In this document: positions 21,601-32,781 of the stretch, one piece after another
Numbering within the stretch: position 1 is the first letter of the stretch
How the letters are laid out: every line of letters starts with the position of its first letter
Assembly (NCBI GenBank): GCA_014529385.2
Contig: CM043963.1
Location: forward strand, 101,290,912 to 101,354,911
Length of the DNA: 64,000 nucleotides
DNA from: Adiantum capillus-veneris
Lineage: Eukaryota; Streptophyta; Polypodiopsida; Polypodiales; Pteridaceae
Direction: 5' to 3'
Position numbers and translations under genes: made by a program
Notes under the pieces: model-generated
Told to the model about the DNA's origin: nothing
Seen by the model: the letters and a program-made list of their open reading frames with translations, nothing else
Database searches by the model: none

Positions 21601-22511
21601 CTAAAAGAGGAGCTGTCCAAATCTTTTTCAATGAAAGATTTAGGTGCTGCAAAGAGGATACTTGGTATGAAAATATCAAGGGACAGGACGAAGAAGACAA
21701 TAAAGCTATCTCAAGAAGATTACATCAAGAAGGTACTAGAAAGGTTTGCAATGCAAAATGCAAAACCAGTTTCTACACCTTTGGCTGGTCATTTTAAACT
21801 AACGAAGGATATGTGTCCAAAGACACAAGAGGAGATAGCCTATATGTCTAAAGTTCCATATGCTGCAGCGGTAGGTTCTCTAATGTATGCTATGGTTTGG
21901 ACAAGGCTAGACATTGCACATGCAGTGGGAGTTGTGAGTAGGTTCATGGACAACCCAGGTAAAGATATTGGCAAGCTGTGAAGTGGATACTTAGGTATCT
22001 AAAAGGGACAACAACAAATGCTTTGGATTTTGGAGGAAGTGATATTTTTCTAGAAGGGTATGCTGATGCAGATATGGCAGGTGACAAAGATACTCGAAGG
22101 AGCACTAATGGCTATGTGTTCACGGTTGGAGGCACAACAGTAAGTTGGGCTTCAAAGCTGCAGAAAGTGGTTTCACTTTCTACCATGGAAGCAGAGTATG
22201 TAGCAATGACGGAGGCAAGCAAAGAAATTCTGTGGCTTCACAGATTCTTAGAAGAGCTTGGATTCAAACAAGAGAATTGTGTCTTGTACAGTGATAGCCA
22301 AAGCGCTATCCATGTTGGGAAGAACTCAGCCTTTCATTCAAGGACAAAGCACATTGAGGTGAGATATCAATTCATACGCACTCTTTTGGAAGAGGGACAA
22401 CTCAAGCTAGGAAAGGTGCATACAAGTGAAAATCTTGCAGACATGTTTACAAAGGTGGTCAACAAGGAGAAGTTGAGCTTTTGCTCATCTTCAATCGGAA
22501 TTCAAGGATAA
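18631..22511 (+). pseudogene. Copia Int1 Gag-Pol, five stops and one frameshift
   Basis: Start ATG at 18631 (MAEEGKLKI), the same place as in Int2 and Int3. Domains in order: gag; zinc knuckle CWNCCKKGHVKKDC (about 19330), with Cys where Int2 has Gly; protease VDSGASFH (about 19498); GAG-pre-integrase WHYRLGYMSAKGM; integrase with HFDVWGP, RSDNGGEY and QNGISERMN; reverse transcriptase with YVDDMFIAS (about 21550); RNase H with ADADMAGD and YSDSQSA. In-frame stops lie at 19027, 20545, 20668, 20881 and 21022. A one-base loss near 21966 shifts the last 180 codons. It is nearly identical to Int2 apart from these changes, so it decayed after the copies separated. Confidence 0.92.
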
Positions 22512-22554
22512 GAAGCCAGAATGGAAAGCAGTCACAGGTTTGGTTTGGAGATCA

Positions 22555-22571
22555 GTCTCCAAGTGGGCGAT
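22555..22571 (+). promoter_or_regulatory. Polypurine-type segment before LTR2
   Basis: TCTCCAAGTGGGCGAT precedes LTR2; the equivalents before LTR3, LTR4 and LTR5 read AAGTGGGAGAT. This is the expected plus-strand primer site. The copy before LTR2 has C in the purine run. Confidence 0.7.
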
Positions 22572-23237
22572 TGTTAAGTATGGAGCCTGATTTACCCTTG
22601 TATTTTTCTGTGGTAAAAGCGCACATTTGTAAGGCCCCCATTATGAGGAGAAGCCATCGTGCGTGAAGGAAAATCACTCACCGGAAACCAAAATTTTCAC
22701 GGACAAGAATCAAGGGCAACTTTAAAGGCCTCGGGGGCGGAAGCCCGAGAGAATTTTTTCTTTGCCGGAATATTCTTTTTCGCCGGAATATTATGGCCGG
22801 ACGGCGGCTGGAAAGTGGTCGGAAAATAACCGGTCGGGTCGTCGGTAGTCAATGGCCGATGGCCGGTGGTCGGAAGTCAATGGCCGGTGGCCGGTGGCCG
22901 AATTCAAAAGCGGACTTGTCTTCTCAAGGGCGGCCACACATAGGCGGATTGGAGGGTCCGATTTGGACTTATTCGCACAAGGGCGGCTACACATGGCTGT
23001 CTCTCATAAGAGAGGGCAGCCCTTTTGGCCGATAAAAGGAGGCCATTTCTACACACATTGTAGAGTGTGAAGTTGATGCAACAAGGTGAGTGTGAGGTGG
23101 TGAGAGTGAAGCAAGGCGGGAGCTCCATTAAGGGTATAATCCCTTTGTAAACTACTTGTTGTTTTGAAGTACTAAAGCCATTGAGTGGCTGCTTTCGCGT
23201 GGACGTAGCCCACATTGGGTGAACCACGTATATCGTG

Positions 23238-23272
<35 letters not shown>

Positions 23273-23356
23273 CTATAAGCTCGTGTATATAAATCTGTCT
23301 CTCTCCATTAAGTAATCTACTCAATTATCTATTTAGCTACGTCTTATTTCTTAACA
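22572..23356 (+). repeat. Copia array LTR2 (shared between Int1 and Int2)
   Basis: 785 bp, TGTTAAG...TTAACA. It serves as 3' LTR of Int1 and 5' LTR of Int2. Its minisatellite is shorter than in LTR1 and its CT run longer (about 23243-23269). TATA box at about 23032. Confidence 0.93.
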
Positions 23357-23358
23357 AC

Positions 23359-23370
23359 TGGTACTAGAGC
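23359..23370 (+). promoter_or_regulatory. Altered primer binding site of Int2
   Basis: Reads TGGTACTAGAGC where the other copies have TGGTATCAGAGC: two adjacent bases are changed in the tRNA-complementary segment. This could weaken priming for the most intact coding copy. Confidence 0.8.
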
Positions 23371-23429
23371 AAGGTTTGCTTGTAGCTAAATTATCTCAAG
23401 GAAAGACTTCCTTGAATTGAGTGGGAGTT

Positions 23430-26400
23430 ATGGCGGAGGAAGGGAAGCTCAAGATTGAGAAGTTCAACGGCAAAAACTACCAACATTGGAAGATGCAGAT
23501 TGAAGACTATCTCTACCAGAAGGACCTCTATTTGCCACTAGGCGGTCTTGCAAAGAAGCCCGCAACAATGGCAGATGAAGCATGGATTGTCCTTGATCGA
23601 AAGGCACTGGGAACAATCCGGTTAAGCTTGGCGTCAACGGTGGCCTTCAATGTTTCGGAGATGAAGACCACGGAGGACTTGATGAAGTCACTTGACGACT
23701 TCTACGAGAAACCATCGGCATACAATAAGGTATTTCTTATGAAGCGCTTGTTCAATCTAAAGATGGCAGAGAATGGTTCAGTTGAAGAACACCTAAATGA
23801 CTTTAACACAAACATAAGTCAACTTCGATCGGTGAAAATCAATTTCGCTGACGAAGTGCGAGCTCTCCTTATACTATCATCTCTACCGGATAGTTGGGAC
23901 AGCCTTGTGATGGCTGTAAGTAATTCTATCTCTGGCACAAGTAATCTTAAGTTTGATGATGTTGTGGGTGTTCTCCTAAGCGAGGAAATGCGAAGGAGAA
24001 GCACAGGAGAATCATCAAGTGCTGCACTATCAGTGGAAACAAGAGGAAGGTCTAAGGAGAGGTTCAAAAACCAAAAGGGTCGTGATCGCTCAAGGCGGAG
24101 CAAGTCACGCACAAAGTCAGTTCTTGAATGTTGGAACTGCGGCAAGAAGGGCCATGTCAAGAAGGATTGCTGGTCCAAGAAGAAGAAGGAGACAGAGTCT
24201 CAAGACAACAAGCCAACACCGGAGGCCAATGTGGCAGGTAAAGTAGAGCAAGATGCTCTAATTCTCTCATTAGACAATGTGTCTAATTCCTGGATAGTAG
24301 ATTCCGGGGCTTCATTCCATGCGACACCACACAAGCAACATTTCCAAGACTACACCAAAGGTAATTTTGGGTATGTATACTTGGGAGATGATGAAGCTTG
24401 TGAGATTGTCGGCAAAGGTACAGTTTCTGTCAAAACTGCTAATGGAAATGAATGGAAGCTTAAAGATGTTAGGCATGTTCCTTCTCTTCGCAAAAATTTG
24501 ATCTCTACAGGACAATTGTACAATGAAGGTCACAACATTGCATTCGGAAACAAACGGTGGAAGATCTCAAACGGATGTTTGGTGGTTGCCAAGGGTGAAA
24601 AAGTCGGTACAGTTTACTTGTGTACTGTTAGCACGCAACCTTCAGCTTGTGCAACAACTACAGAAGTTGACAGTGCGGTGTGGCACTACCGACTTGGGCA
24701 TATGAGTGCCAAAGGAATGCAAATCCTTCAAACAAAGAAGCTTCTGCCAGGTTTGAAAGAAGTGGACTTAGAGTTCTGTGAAGATTGTGTTTATGGTAAA
24801 CAAAAGAGGCTAAAATTTCAAAAATCAGGAAATGAAAGAAAAAATAAAAAACTTGAGTTGGTTCATTCTGATGTTTGGGGTCCTGCAAGTACACCATCAC
24901 TTGGTGGCTCATTGTACTATGTAACATTCATAGACGATGCGACTAGAAAAACATGGGTTTATGTCATGAAGAATAAATCCGATGTATTTTCCATATTTCA
25001 AAGGTGGAAAGCCTTTGTGGAGAATGAAACAGGTACCAAGGTTAAATGCCTCAGATCCGACAATGGAGGCGAATATTGCAGCCAAGCTTTTGAAAGCTTT
25101 TGTGCTAGCAATGGCATTCGGAGGCAAAGGACAACCCCAAGGACACCTCAACAAAATGGGATTTTGGAAAGGATGAACATGACAATCATGGAACGAGCAC
25201 GAAGCATGCGGCTACATGTAGGCCTACCGCTTGAGCTTTGGGCGGAAGCTGTAAGTACGTCTGTGTACTTAATCAATCGGTCACCCTCAACGGCATTGGA
25301 TGGGGGAGTTCCAGAAGAGGCATGGACAGGTATACCAATGAATTATGCATTTTTCAAAGTGTTTGTGTGTGAGGCTTTCATGCACATAGATAGAAGCCTA
25401 AGATCAAAGTTAGATGGAAAGTCCAAAAAGTGTTTCTTCGTTGGCTATGGAGAAGGAGACTTTGGGTATCGCCTATGGAATCCTGAAGATGGTAAAATCT
25501 TAAGGAGTAGGGATGTATTTTTTAACGAACAAAATATGTACAAAGATTACTTGGAAAGAAAACAAACAAAAGAAACAGGTGATGAGTACATGGAGCTTGA
25601 GGACGGTGAAGACTCAAGGACTGCAAACGGTGACAATGTGCAACAACGTCAACCCAATGAGGAGCCTCAACCTATTCCCCGAAGATCTACAAGAGCAAGT
25701 AGACCTCCAGAAAGGTTTGTTCCTTCCTTCAACCATCTCTTGATCTCAGATTCTGGAGAGCCGGAATCATACGAAGAAGCTATGCAACATGAATCCAAAG
25801 AAGAATGGACGAAGAGCATGCAAGTGGAGATGGACTCACTACATCGCAACCAAACATGGGAGTTGGTTGAGTTGCCTAAAGGCAAGCGGGCACTTCAAAA
25901 CAAATGGGTGTACAAGCTAAAGGAATAAGAAGGTGGGAAGAAAAGGTACAAGTTTAGGCTTGTGGTAAAAGGTTTTTCTCAAAAAAAAGGTATTGACTTC
26001 AATGAAATATTTTCTCCTGTTGTAAAAATGAACACAATTAGGCTTGTCTTAAGCCTTGTGGCTACTCATGATCTAAATCTCGAGCAAATGGATGTAAATA
26101 CGGCATTCCCTCAGGGCGACTTAGAGGAGGAAATCTACATGCTTCAACCAAAGGGGTATGAAGTAAAAGGTAAGGAGAAAATGGTTTGCAGATTAAAGAA
26201 GAGCTTGTATGGTTTAAAGCAAGCATCAAGACAATGGTACTTGAATTTTGATCGATGGATGTTGGATCATGGATTCACAAGATGCAACTCGGATCACTAC
26301 GTCTACACGAAGAATTTGGGAGATGGAAAATTCATCATCCTAATGTTGTATGTTGATGACATGTTGATTGCAAGTGCTAACATGCAGGACATCAAAGACC

Positions 26401-27311
26401 TAAAAGAGGAGCTGTCCAAATCTTTTTCAATGAAAGATTTAGGTGCTTCAAAGAGGATACTTGGTATGAAAATATCAAGGGAGAGGACGAAGAAGACAAT
26501 AAAGCTTTCTCAAGAAGATTACATCAAGAAGGTACTAGAAAGGTTTGCAATGCAAAATGCAAAACTAGTTTCTACACCTTTGGCTGGTCATTTTAAACTA
26601 ACGAAGGATATGTGTCCAAAGACACAAGAGGAGATAGCCTATATGTCTAAAGTTCCATATGCTGCAGCGGTAGGTTCTCTAATGTATGCTATGGTTTGGA
26701 CAAGGCCAGACATTGCACATGCAGTGGGAGTTGTGAGTAGGTTCATGGACAACCCAGGTAAAGAGCATTGGCAAGCTGTGAAGTGGATACTTAGGTATCT
26801 AAAACGGACAACAACAAATGCTTTGTATTTTGGAGGAAGTGATATTTTTCTAGAAGGGTATGGTGATGCAGATATGGCAGGTGACAAAGATACTCGAAGG
26901 AGCACTACTGGCTATGTGTTCACGGTTGGAGGCACAACAGTAAGCTGGGCTTCAAAGCTGCAGAAAGTGGTTTCACTTTCTACCATGGAAGCAGAGTATG
27001 TAGCAATGACGGAGGCAAGCAAAGAAATTCTGTGGCTTCACAGATTCTTGGAAGAGCTTGGATTCAAACAAGACAATTGTGTATTGTACAGTGATAGCCA
27101 AAGCGCTATCCATCTTGCGAAGAACTCAGCCTTTCATTCAAGGACAAAGCACATTGAGGTGAGATATCACTTCATACGCACTCTTTTGGAAGAGGGACAA
27201 CTCAAGCTAGGAAAGGTGCATATAAGTGAAAATCTTGCAGACATGTTTACAAAGGTGGTTAACAAGGAGAAGTTGAGCTTTTTCTCATCTTCAATCGGAA
27301 TTCAAGGATAA
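23430..27311 (+). pseudogene. Copia Int2 Gag-Pol, complete except for one nonsense codon
   Basis: One frame runs from ATG 23430 to TAA 27309, about 1,290 codons, broken only by TAA at 25926 (GAA in Int1 and Int3), plus missense changes. Gag occupies the first 230 codons; the zinc knuckle CWNCGKKGHVKKDC is at 24129-24170. Protease active site VDSGAS has its Asp at 24300. GAG-pre-integrase WHYRLGHM and CEDCVYGKQ follow. Integrase catalytic residues are Asp 24870, Asp 25059 and Glu 25167 (35 residues between the last two). Reverse transcriptase follows the stop, with YVDD at 26349-26360, and RNase H has its first Asp at 26865 and a TMEAEY glutamate. An upstream GTG at 23421 is in frame, but ATG 23430 is the conserved start. 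This is the youngest-looking copy. Confidence 0.94.
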
Positions 27312-27371
27312 GAAGCCAGAATGGAAAGCAGTCACAGGTTTGGTTTGGAGATCACTCTCCAAGTGGGAGAT

Positions 27372-28162
27372 TGTTAAGTATGGAGACTGATTTACCCTTG
27401 TATTTTTCTCTGGTAAAAGCGCACATTTGTAACGCCCCCATTATGAGGAGAAGCCATCGTGCGTGAAGGAAAATCACTCACCGGAAACCAAAATTTTCAT
27501 GGACAAGAATCAGGGGCAACTTTAAAGGCCTCGGGGGCGGAGGCCCCCCGAGACTTTTTTCTTTGCCGGAATATTATGGCCGGACGGCGGCTGGAAAGTG
27601 GTCGGAAAATAACCGGTTGGTTGGCCAGTGGCCGGTAGTCAATGGCCGATGGCCGGTGGTCGGAAGTCAATAGCCGGTGGCAGGTGGTCGGAAGTCAATT
27701 GCCGGTGGCCGGTGGCCGAATTCAAAAGCGGACTTGTCTTCTCAAGGGCGGCCACACATGGGCGGATTGGAGGGTCCGATTTGGACTTATTCGCACAAGG
27801 GCGGCTACACATGGCTGTCTCTGATAAGAGAGGGCAGCCCTTTTGGCCTATAAAAGGAGGCCATTTCTACACACATTGTAGAGTGTGAAGTTGATGCAAC
27901 AAGGTGAGTGTGAGGTGGTGAGAGTGAAGCAAGGCGGGAGCTCCATTAAGGGTATAATCCCTTTGTAAACTACTTGTTGTTTTGAAGTACTAAAGCCATT
28001 GAGTGGCTGCTTTCCCGTGGACGTAGCCCACATTGGGTGAACCACGTATATCGTGTGTACTCTCTCTCTCTCTCTACTCTATAAGCTCGTGTATATAAAT
28101 CTGTCTCTCTCCATTAAGTAATCTACATAATTATCTATTTAGCTACGTCTTATTTCCTAACA
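27372..28162 (+). repeat. Copia array LTR3, followed directly by foreign sequence
   Basis: 791 bp, TGTTAAG...CTAACA. It lacks the segment around the second CGCCGGAATATT word and has an extra minisatellite unit. After CA at 28161-28162 the sequence is CGGAGTTGG, not the primer binding site, so X begins exactly at the LTR edge. Confidence 0.92.
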
Positions 28163-29430
28163 CGGAGTTGGTATATGATGCCGTTGATAAGGATGATACA
28201 AGCTCGATTTGCTGGAAGACAAGCGAGGAGGATAGAGCGGACGAGTCCACATACTATGGCGAGGAGGCGAAGTTTGACAAACCTGAGCTGGTAAAGATAA
28301 AGCTCCTTATTATGTGTTTGATGATATGCTATTAGCCAATGTTCAAGAAGAGTAGGGAGCAGAGCAAGCCGATGTGCTTGATGAAGACCAGGTGGAGCGA
28401 TCTAGGCCTTTAGGTGATGATATTCATGTAAAATTGGTGTGTGGTGCCATGCTAATGGCCATGCTGATGAAAGTGGTAGTGGAGTGTGCCATGGTGGTGT
28501 AGCAGGTTTGGCCATAAGGGATAGAGTAGCCATGCCTATGGAGGAAGAAAAGGATGATACAATACATAACAATTTTCTCTCTTCCTTGGCAGAGCATGAT
28601 GCAGCGGGAGAGAAAATGATTGAAGAGCAGGAGGTTGAAGCTGATAAGCAGGTGGTGCCGATCAACCTTGAACGGCTGGTTGACAAGGAATGGCTCGGTG
28701 ATGCTGGAACCGAGTGTGTGGCCAAAGAAGAGGTTGTGTTGCCAAAGATGGTGGAGATTCCAATGCAGCATACATGGCCATTAGTGGATAAAGGAGAATC
28801 CCGGGTAGTGGCTTTGCTTCCATTGAAGGTATGTGAGCTATGGTTGATGAATATGATGGTAGATACAGCTATGTGGTGGATGATTTAGCAGGTGCAGGGG
28901 TCTATGGTTGAGACCTCCACTGTACTTGGTTGGGAGGGAGGGTCAGACGTGTGTTCGAGACATGTTTTTTGGATGGTGATATGCTTGATGGTGCTCTGTA
29001 TGGAGTAGAGAGTTTGCACAGGGATGTTTGGAGTGTTGAAGGTAGGCTATGGGCAGCCTACACACATAATGGTATATGTGCTTGGGTACGGCACTATGGG
29101 AAGCAATTACAGATGGGTGGAAGATACCAAAGGCAGGTGTTTGATCCAAGCGGAAGCTATGTGATGCAGGGGGTGGGGCAACCCACTTGAAGGTTTGGCA
29201 GTAGGGAGCATAAGACTATGTAAATATGGTTTTGGTTTTCTCGTAGTGTATGCCAGGTTTTGTAGTTAGAAATGGAATAAAAATCTTTTTGGTTTGAGCA
29301 AAAATTCTCAACTAAGGGATGGGCAATGATTTTGCAGCCAAAGTTGGTCAACCATAGAAGATGGCATGGGCAGGTAGGTGCAAGTGAGCAACAACATGGC
29401 AAATGGCTAGAGCAGCTAGAAAAATCATGG
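28163..29430 (+). repeat. Copy A of the X duplication (5' end cut by LTR3)
   Basis: Starts inside the acidic frame (ELVYDAVDKDD) right at the LTR3 edge and continues past a non-coding stretch with GGTTGGGAGGGAGGGTCAG (about 28927) into the head of the gag-like segment. It has many more stops and small indels than copy B in the acidic part. Confidence 0.8.
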
Positions 29431-29990
29431 TCGAATTTGAAGTTGGCAGAGATGGTGGAGCCAAGTTTTGGCCCCTTATTTACGGGCATTGAACATCCCG
29501 AGGATTGGTTAGCAGATTTCGAGTTATGGCTGTTGTCGATGCATATGTTGACGGATGCGAAAAGTTGCAGACGGTGCCGCTGTTGATGCGTGGACGGGCC
29601 GATTTGGTTTGATGGTTTAAAGAGCACTGATCGAGAATCATGGCAGAGGTTGCAAAGTCAGTTTCTGGAGCGGTTGCGAGAGGTGCTTATGCCGAAAGAA
29701 GCTGGTGCAAAGCTGAAGGCGGTATTCCAGGATGTGAGTAAGGATTTTTCTATTTATCTTGAGCAGTTTGAAGCTTGTTGGAAGCCGTTAGAGGTTGCGG
29801 ACGGTGCAAATACCTATGAAGACATGGTCTACCTGGCCAAGATGAAGAGCAGAAAGGTGAAACGAAAGCTATAATTGGGCATGTTGAAGCCGACAGATTA
29901 TGTGCCTGTTGCGGTGGTAGCGAAGTGTTCTTTGGTCCAAGCAAAGGCAGTTTTCGGTTGTTCAAAGTGCAGAGCCTATTGAGGTAAGGC
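29320..29990 (+). pseudogene. Gag-like segment of X
   Basis: Translation in broken frames (29326-29586 and 29590-29874) gives a retrotransposon gag pattern: EDWLADFELWLL (about 29500-29535), then SWQRLQSQFLERLREVL (about 29638-29688) and a YLEQFEACWKPLEV stretch (about 29755-29796). The alternation of Trp/Phe/Leu and the position of SWQ..L..QFL match gag capsid domains of Ty3/Gypsy-like elements. No zinc knuckle is visible; text near 29945-29972 (GCSKCRAY) has a CxxC only. Function would be RNA packaging. The family cannot be named. Confidence 0.5.
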
Positions 29991-30017
29991 TGTTATATTT
30001 CTTGGAGATTTCCGGTT

Positions 30018-30940
30018 TGTGATATGCATGTGCCGAGGGTGGATGAGCTTGTCAATGAGGAGAAGCTCTATGTTGAAGTGGACTAGGATGCAAAAGCGGT
30101 AGCAGATGTTGAGGTTCTGGTGCAGCTTAAAGAGGTAAAGAATGTTCTTGTGGAAATTCTGGATGAAAAGGTAGTAGAATGCAATCAAGATGCAGATAAT
30201 GAGGGTTCAAAAGTAGATGGAGAAAGTGAGCAAAGCCATGAAGATGGTCAAGTTGTGGAGTAGCAAGCGGATGAAGATGCTTATACTGAGTTGGTATATG
30301 ATGCCAGTGATAAGGATGATACAAGCTCAATTTATTGGGAGACAAGCGAGGAGGATAGAGCGGATGAGTCCATATCCTATGGCGAGGAGGTGAAGTTTGA
30401 CAAACCTGAGCTGGTAAAGGTAAAGATGCCTTATTATGTGTTTGATGATATGCTAGTAGCCAATGTTCAAGAAGAGCATGGAACAGAGGAAGCCGATGTG
30501 CTTGATGAAGACCAAGTGGAGCGGTCTAGGCCTATAGGTGATGATATGCAAGTAAAACTCGTGTGTGGTGCCATGCTAATGGCCATGGTGATGAAAGTGG
30601 CAGTGGAGTGTGCCATGGTGGTGCAACAGGTGCAGGGTTTGGCCAGAAGGGATAGAGCAGTTGTGCCTATGGAGGAAGATGAGGATAATAAAATAGAGAA
30701 CGAGTTTCTCTCTTCCTTGGCGGAGCATTATGTAGCAGGAGAGAAAATGATTGAAGAGTAGGAGGTTGAAGCTGATAAGCAGGTGGTGCTGATCAACGTT
30801 GAAGGGCCGGTTGACGAGGAAGGGCTCGATGATGCTGGAACCGAGTGTGTGGCCAAAGAAGAGGTTGTGTTGCCAAAGACGACGGAGATTCCGATGCAGC
30901 ATACATGGCTAGTGGTGGATAAAGGAGAATCCTGGCATGT
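30018..30940 (+). pseudogene. Acidic reading frame of X (unknown protein)
   Basis: Starting near 30018 (RVDELVNEEKLYVEVD) one can read about 300 codons broken by TAG at 30084, TAG at about 30261 and TAG at 30759. The longest clean piece is 30291-30761 (156 codons). It is rich in Glu, Asp and Val, with few basic residues and no recognised domain; one segment has a hydrophobic Met/Val/Ala run (VCGAMLMAMVMKVAVECAMV, about 30559-30618) that might be membrane-embedded or an amphipathic helix. Copy A has the same protein in worse condition. It lies directly downstream of the gag-like segment, so it could be a Gag extension or an extra ORF of a non-autonomous element. Confidence 0.4.
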
Positions 30941-31530
30941 GAGCTATGGTTTATGAATATGATGGTAGATACAACTATGTGGTGGATGATTCAGCAGGTG
31001 CAGGGGTCTATGGCTGAGGCCTCCACTTTACTTGGTTGGGAGGGAGGGTCAGACGTGTGTTCGAGCTTGGTGTCATGTACATGTTTTTTGGATGGTGATA
31101 TGCTTGATGATGGAGTAGACAGTTTGCACAGAGATGCTTGGAGTGTGGAAGGTAGGCTATGGGCAACCTACACACATAATGGTATATGTGCTTGGGTACG
31201 GCACTATGGGAAGAAATTATAGATGGTTGGAAGATACCAAAGGCAGGTGTTTGATCCAAACGGAAGCTATGTGATGCAGGGGGTGGGGTAACCGACTTGA
31301 AGGTTTGGCAGTAGGGAGAATAAGACTATGTAAATATGGTTTTGGTTTTCTCATAGTGTATGCAGGTTTTGCAGTTAAAAATGGAATAAAGCTCTTTTTG
31401 GTTTTAGCATAAATTTTCAACTAAGGGATGGGCAATGATGGTGCATCCAAAGTTGGTTGACCATAGAAGATGGCATGGGAAGGTAGGTGCAGGTTAGCAA
31501 CAACATGACAAATGGCAAGAGCAGCTAGAA
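30286..31530 (+). repeat. Copy B of the X duplication
   Basis: Matches copy A from GAGTTGGTATATGATGCC to the start of the gag-like segment (CAGCTAGAAAGATCATGG near 31530). After that the two diverge, because copy B lost the gag body. Confidence 0.8.
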
Positions 31531-31739
31531 AGATCATGGGCAGAGTGGTGGTAGCGGAGATGTATGACCGATGCGGTTTATAGGCGAAGAAAGGCTCCAG
31601 AGGGGGCTAATTTGGGGAGCAGATGAAGGAGGTTCAAGGTGCAATCTTTGGGCCTAGAAATGTAGAGCTTGAGGTGCTGAAGGAGTAGGTCTAGACGGCT
31701 CATCAAATAGAGAAACTGTGTTTGTCTTCTTAGGAGTTC

Positions 31740-31925
31740 CTAGACCTCCTGTTGTAGCTGTTGATTTATTCCTCTCACCTTTAGTGCTTCTTGTTTTGCA
31801 TCTGCTAGGTACATCTCGCGTAGGCTACTAATAACGTTTTGAAATTTGAATTGTAGCTTTAGATGCTCTAGATGTTCTTCAATGTCAAAGGAATGGATGA
31901 GTTTACCACTTGGATCAGTCTCCAA
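31740..31925 (-). pseudogene. Short minus-strand frame with helical, coiled-coil-like sequence
   Basis: A 61-codon frame ends at TAG 31740 with further readable sequence beyond. Residues such as IEEHLEHLKLQFKFQNVISS and AKQEALKVRGINQQLQQEV have heptad-like spacing. It begins at the very edge of the polypurine relic before LTR4, so its first residues come from that sequence. I do not recognise it. It may be a captured exon or a gag N-terminal helix from another element. Confidence 0.3.
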
Positions 31926-31934
31926 GTGGGAGAT
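31911..31934 (+). promoter_or_regulatory. Relic of the Copia polypurine tract before LTR4
   Basis: GGATCAGTCTCCAAGTGGGAGAT matches the 3' edge of the Copia internal regions (22549-22571). It shows that the join to X lies within a Copia internal region, about 24 bases before LTR4. With the preceding CCACTTGG it also forms a small inverted repeat. Confidence 0.75.
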
Positions 31935-32708
31935 TGTTAAGTATGGAGCCTGATTTACCCTTGTACTTTTCTGTGGTAAAAGCGCACATTTGTAAGGCCC
32001 CCATTATGAGGAGAAGACATCGTGCGTGAAGGAAAATCACTCACCGGAAACCAAAATTTTCACGGACAAGAATCAAGGGCAACTTTAGGGGCCAGGGGCG
32101 GAGGTCCCCGAGACTTTTTTTTTCCCTCGCCAGAATATTCTTTTTTGCCGGAATATTATGGCCGGACGGCGGCCGGAAAGTGGTCGGAAAACAACCGGTC
32201 GGTTGGCTGGTGGCCGGTAGTCAATGGCCGGTGGCCGGTGGTCGGAAGTCAATGGCCGGTGGCCGAATTCATAAGCGGACTTGTCTTCTTAAGGGGGGCC
32301 ACACATGGGCGGATTGGAGGGTCCGATTTGGACTTATTCGCACAAGGGCGGCTACACATGGTTGCCTCTCATAGGAGAGGGTAACCCTTTTGGCATATAA
32401 AAGGAGGCCATTTCTACACACATTTCATAGTGTAAAGTTGATGCAACAAGGTGAGTGTGAGGTGGTGAGAGTGAAGCAAGGCGGGAGCTCCATGAAGGGT
32501 ATAATCCCTTTGTAAACTACTTCTTGTTTTGAAGTACTAAAGCCATTGAGTGGCTGCTTTCCCGTGGACGTAGCCCACATTGGGTGAACCACGTATATTG
32601 TGTGTACTCTCTCTCTCTCTACTCTATAATCTCTTGTGTGTGAAATCTATCTCTCTCCATTAAGTAATCTACTCAAATATCTATTTAGCTACGTCTTATT
32701 TCCTAACA
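31935..32708 (+). repeat. Copia array LTR4
   Basis: 774 bp, TGTTAAG...CTAACA. With LTR5 it shares small variants (TTTCATAGTGTAAAG, CTCTTGTGTGTGAAATC) that LTR1-3 lack, so LTR4 and LTR5 are a pair flanking Int3. Confidence 0.93.
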
Positions 32709-32710
32709 AC

Positions 32711-32722
32711 TGGTATCAGAGC
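32711..32722 (+). promoter_or_regulatory. Primer binding site of Int3
   Basis: TGGTATCAGAGC two bases after the LTR4 end. Confidence 0.9.
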
Positions 32723-32781
32723 AAGGTTTGCTCCTCGCTAAATTATCTCAAGGAAAGGATTCTTTGAATTGAGTGGGAGTT

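Larger units (their letters stand above)
28163..31934 (+). mobile_element. Interval X: non-Copia gag-like element fragments in a 2.1 kb tandem duplication
   Basis: The interval has none of the Copia pol sequence of its neighbours. Copy A (28163-about 29430) and copy B (about 30286-31530) align end to end at an offset of about 2.12 kb. A gag-like segment (about 29450-29990) and the upstream part of an acidic frame lie between them. The last 24 bases before LTR4 do match the 3' end of the Copia internal regions. X therefore looks like pieces of another element fused between two Copia LTRs. No reverse transcriptase, integrase or own LTRs are visible. Confidence 0.7.

Noticed and set aside
28402-28888. 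Long overlapping frames on both strands in copy A of X
   Set aside because: Comparison with copy B shows that the acidic plus-strand frame is the ancestral one; the others arise from indels.
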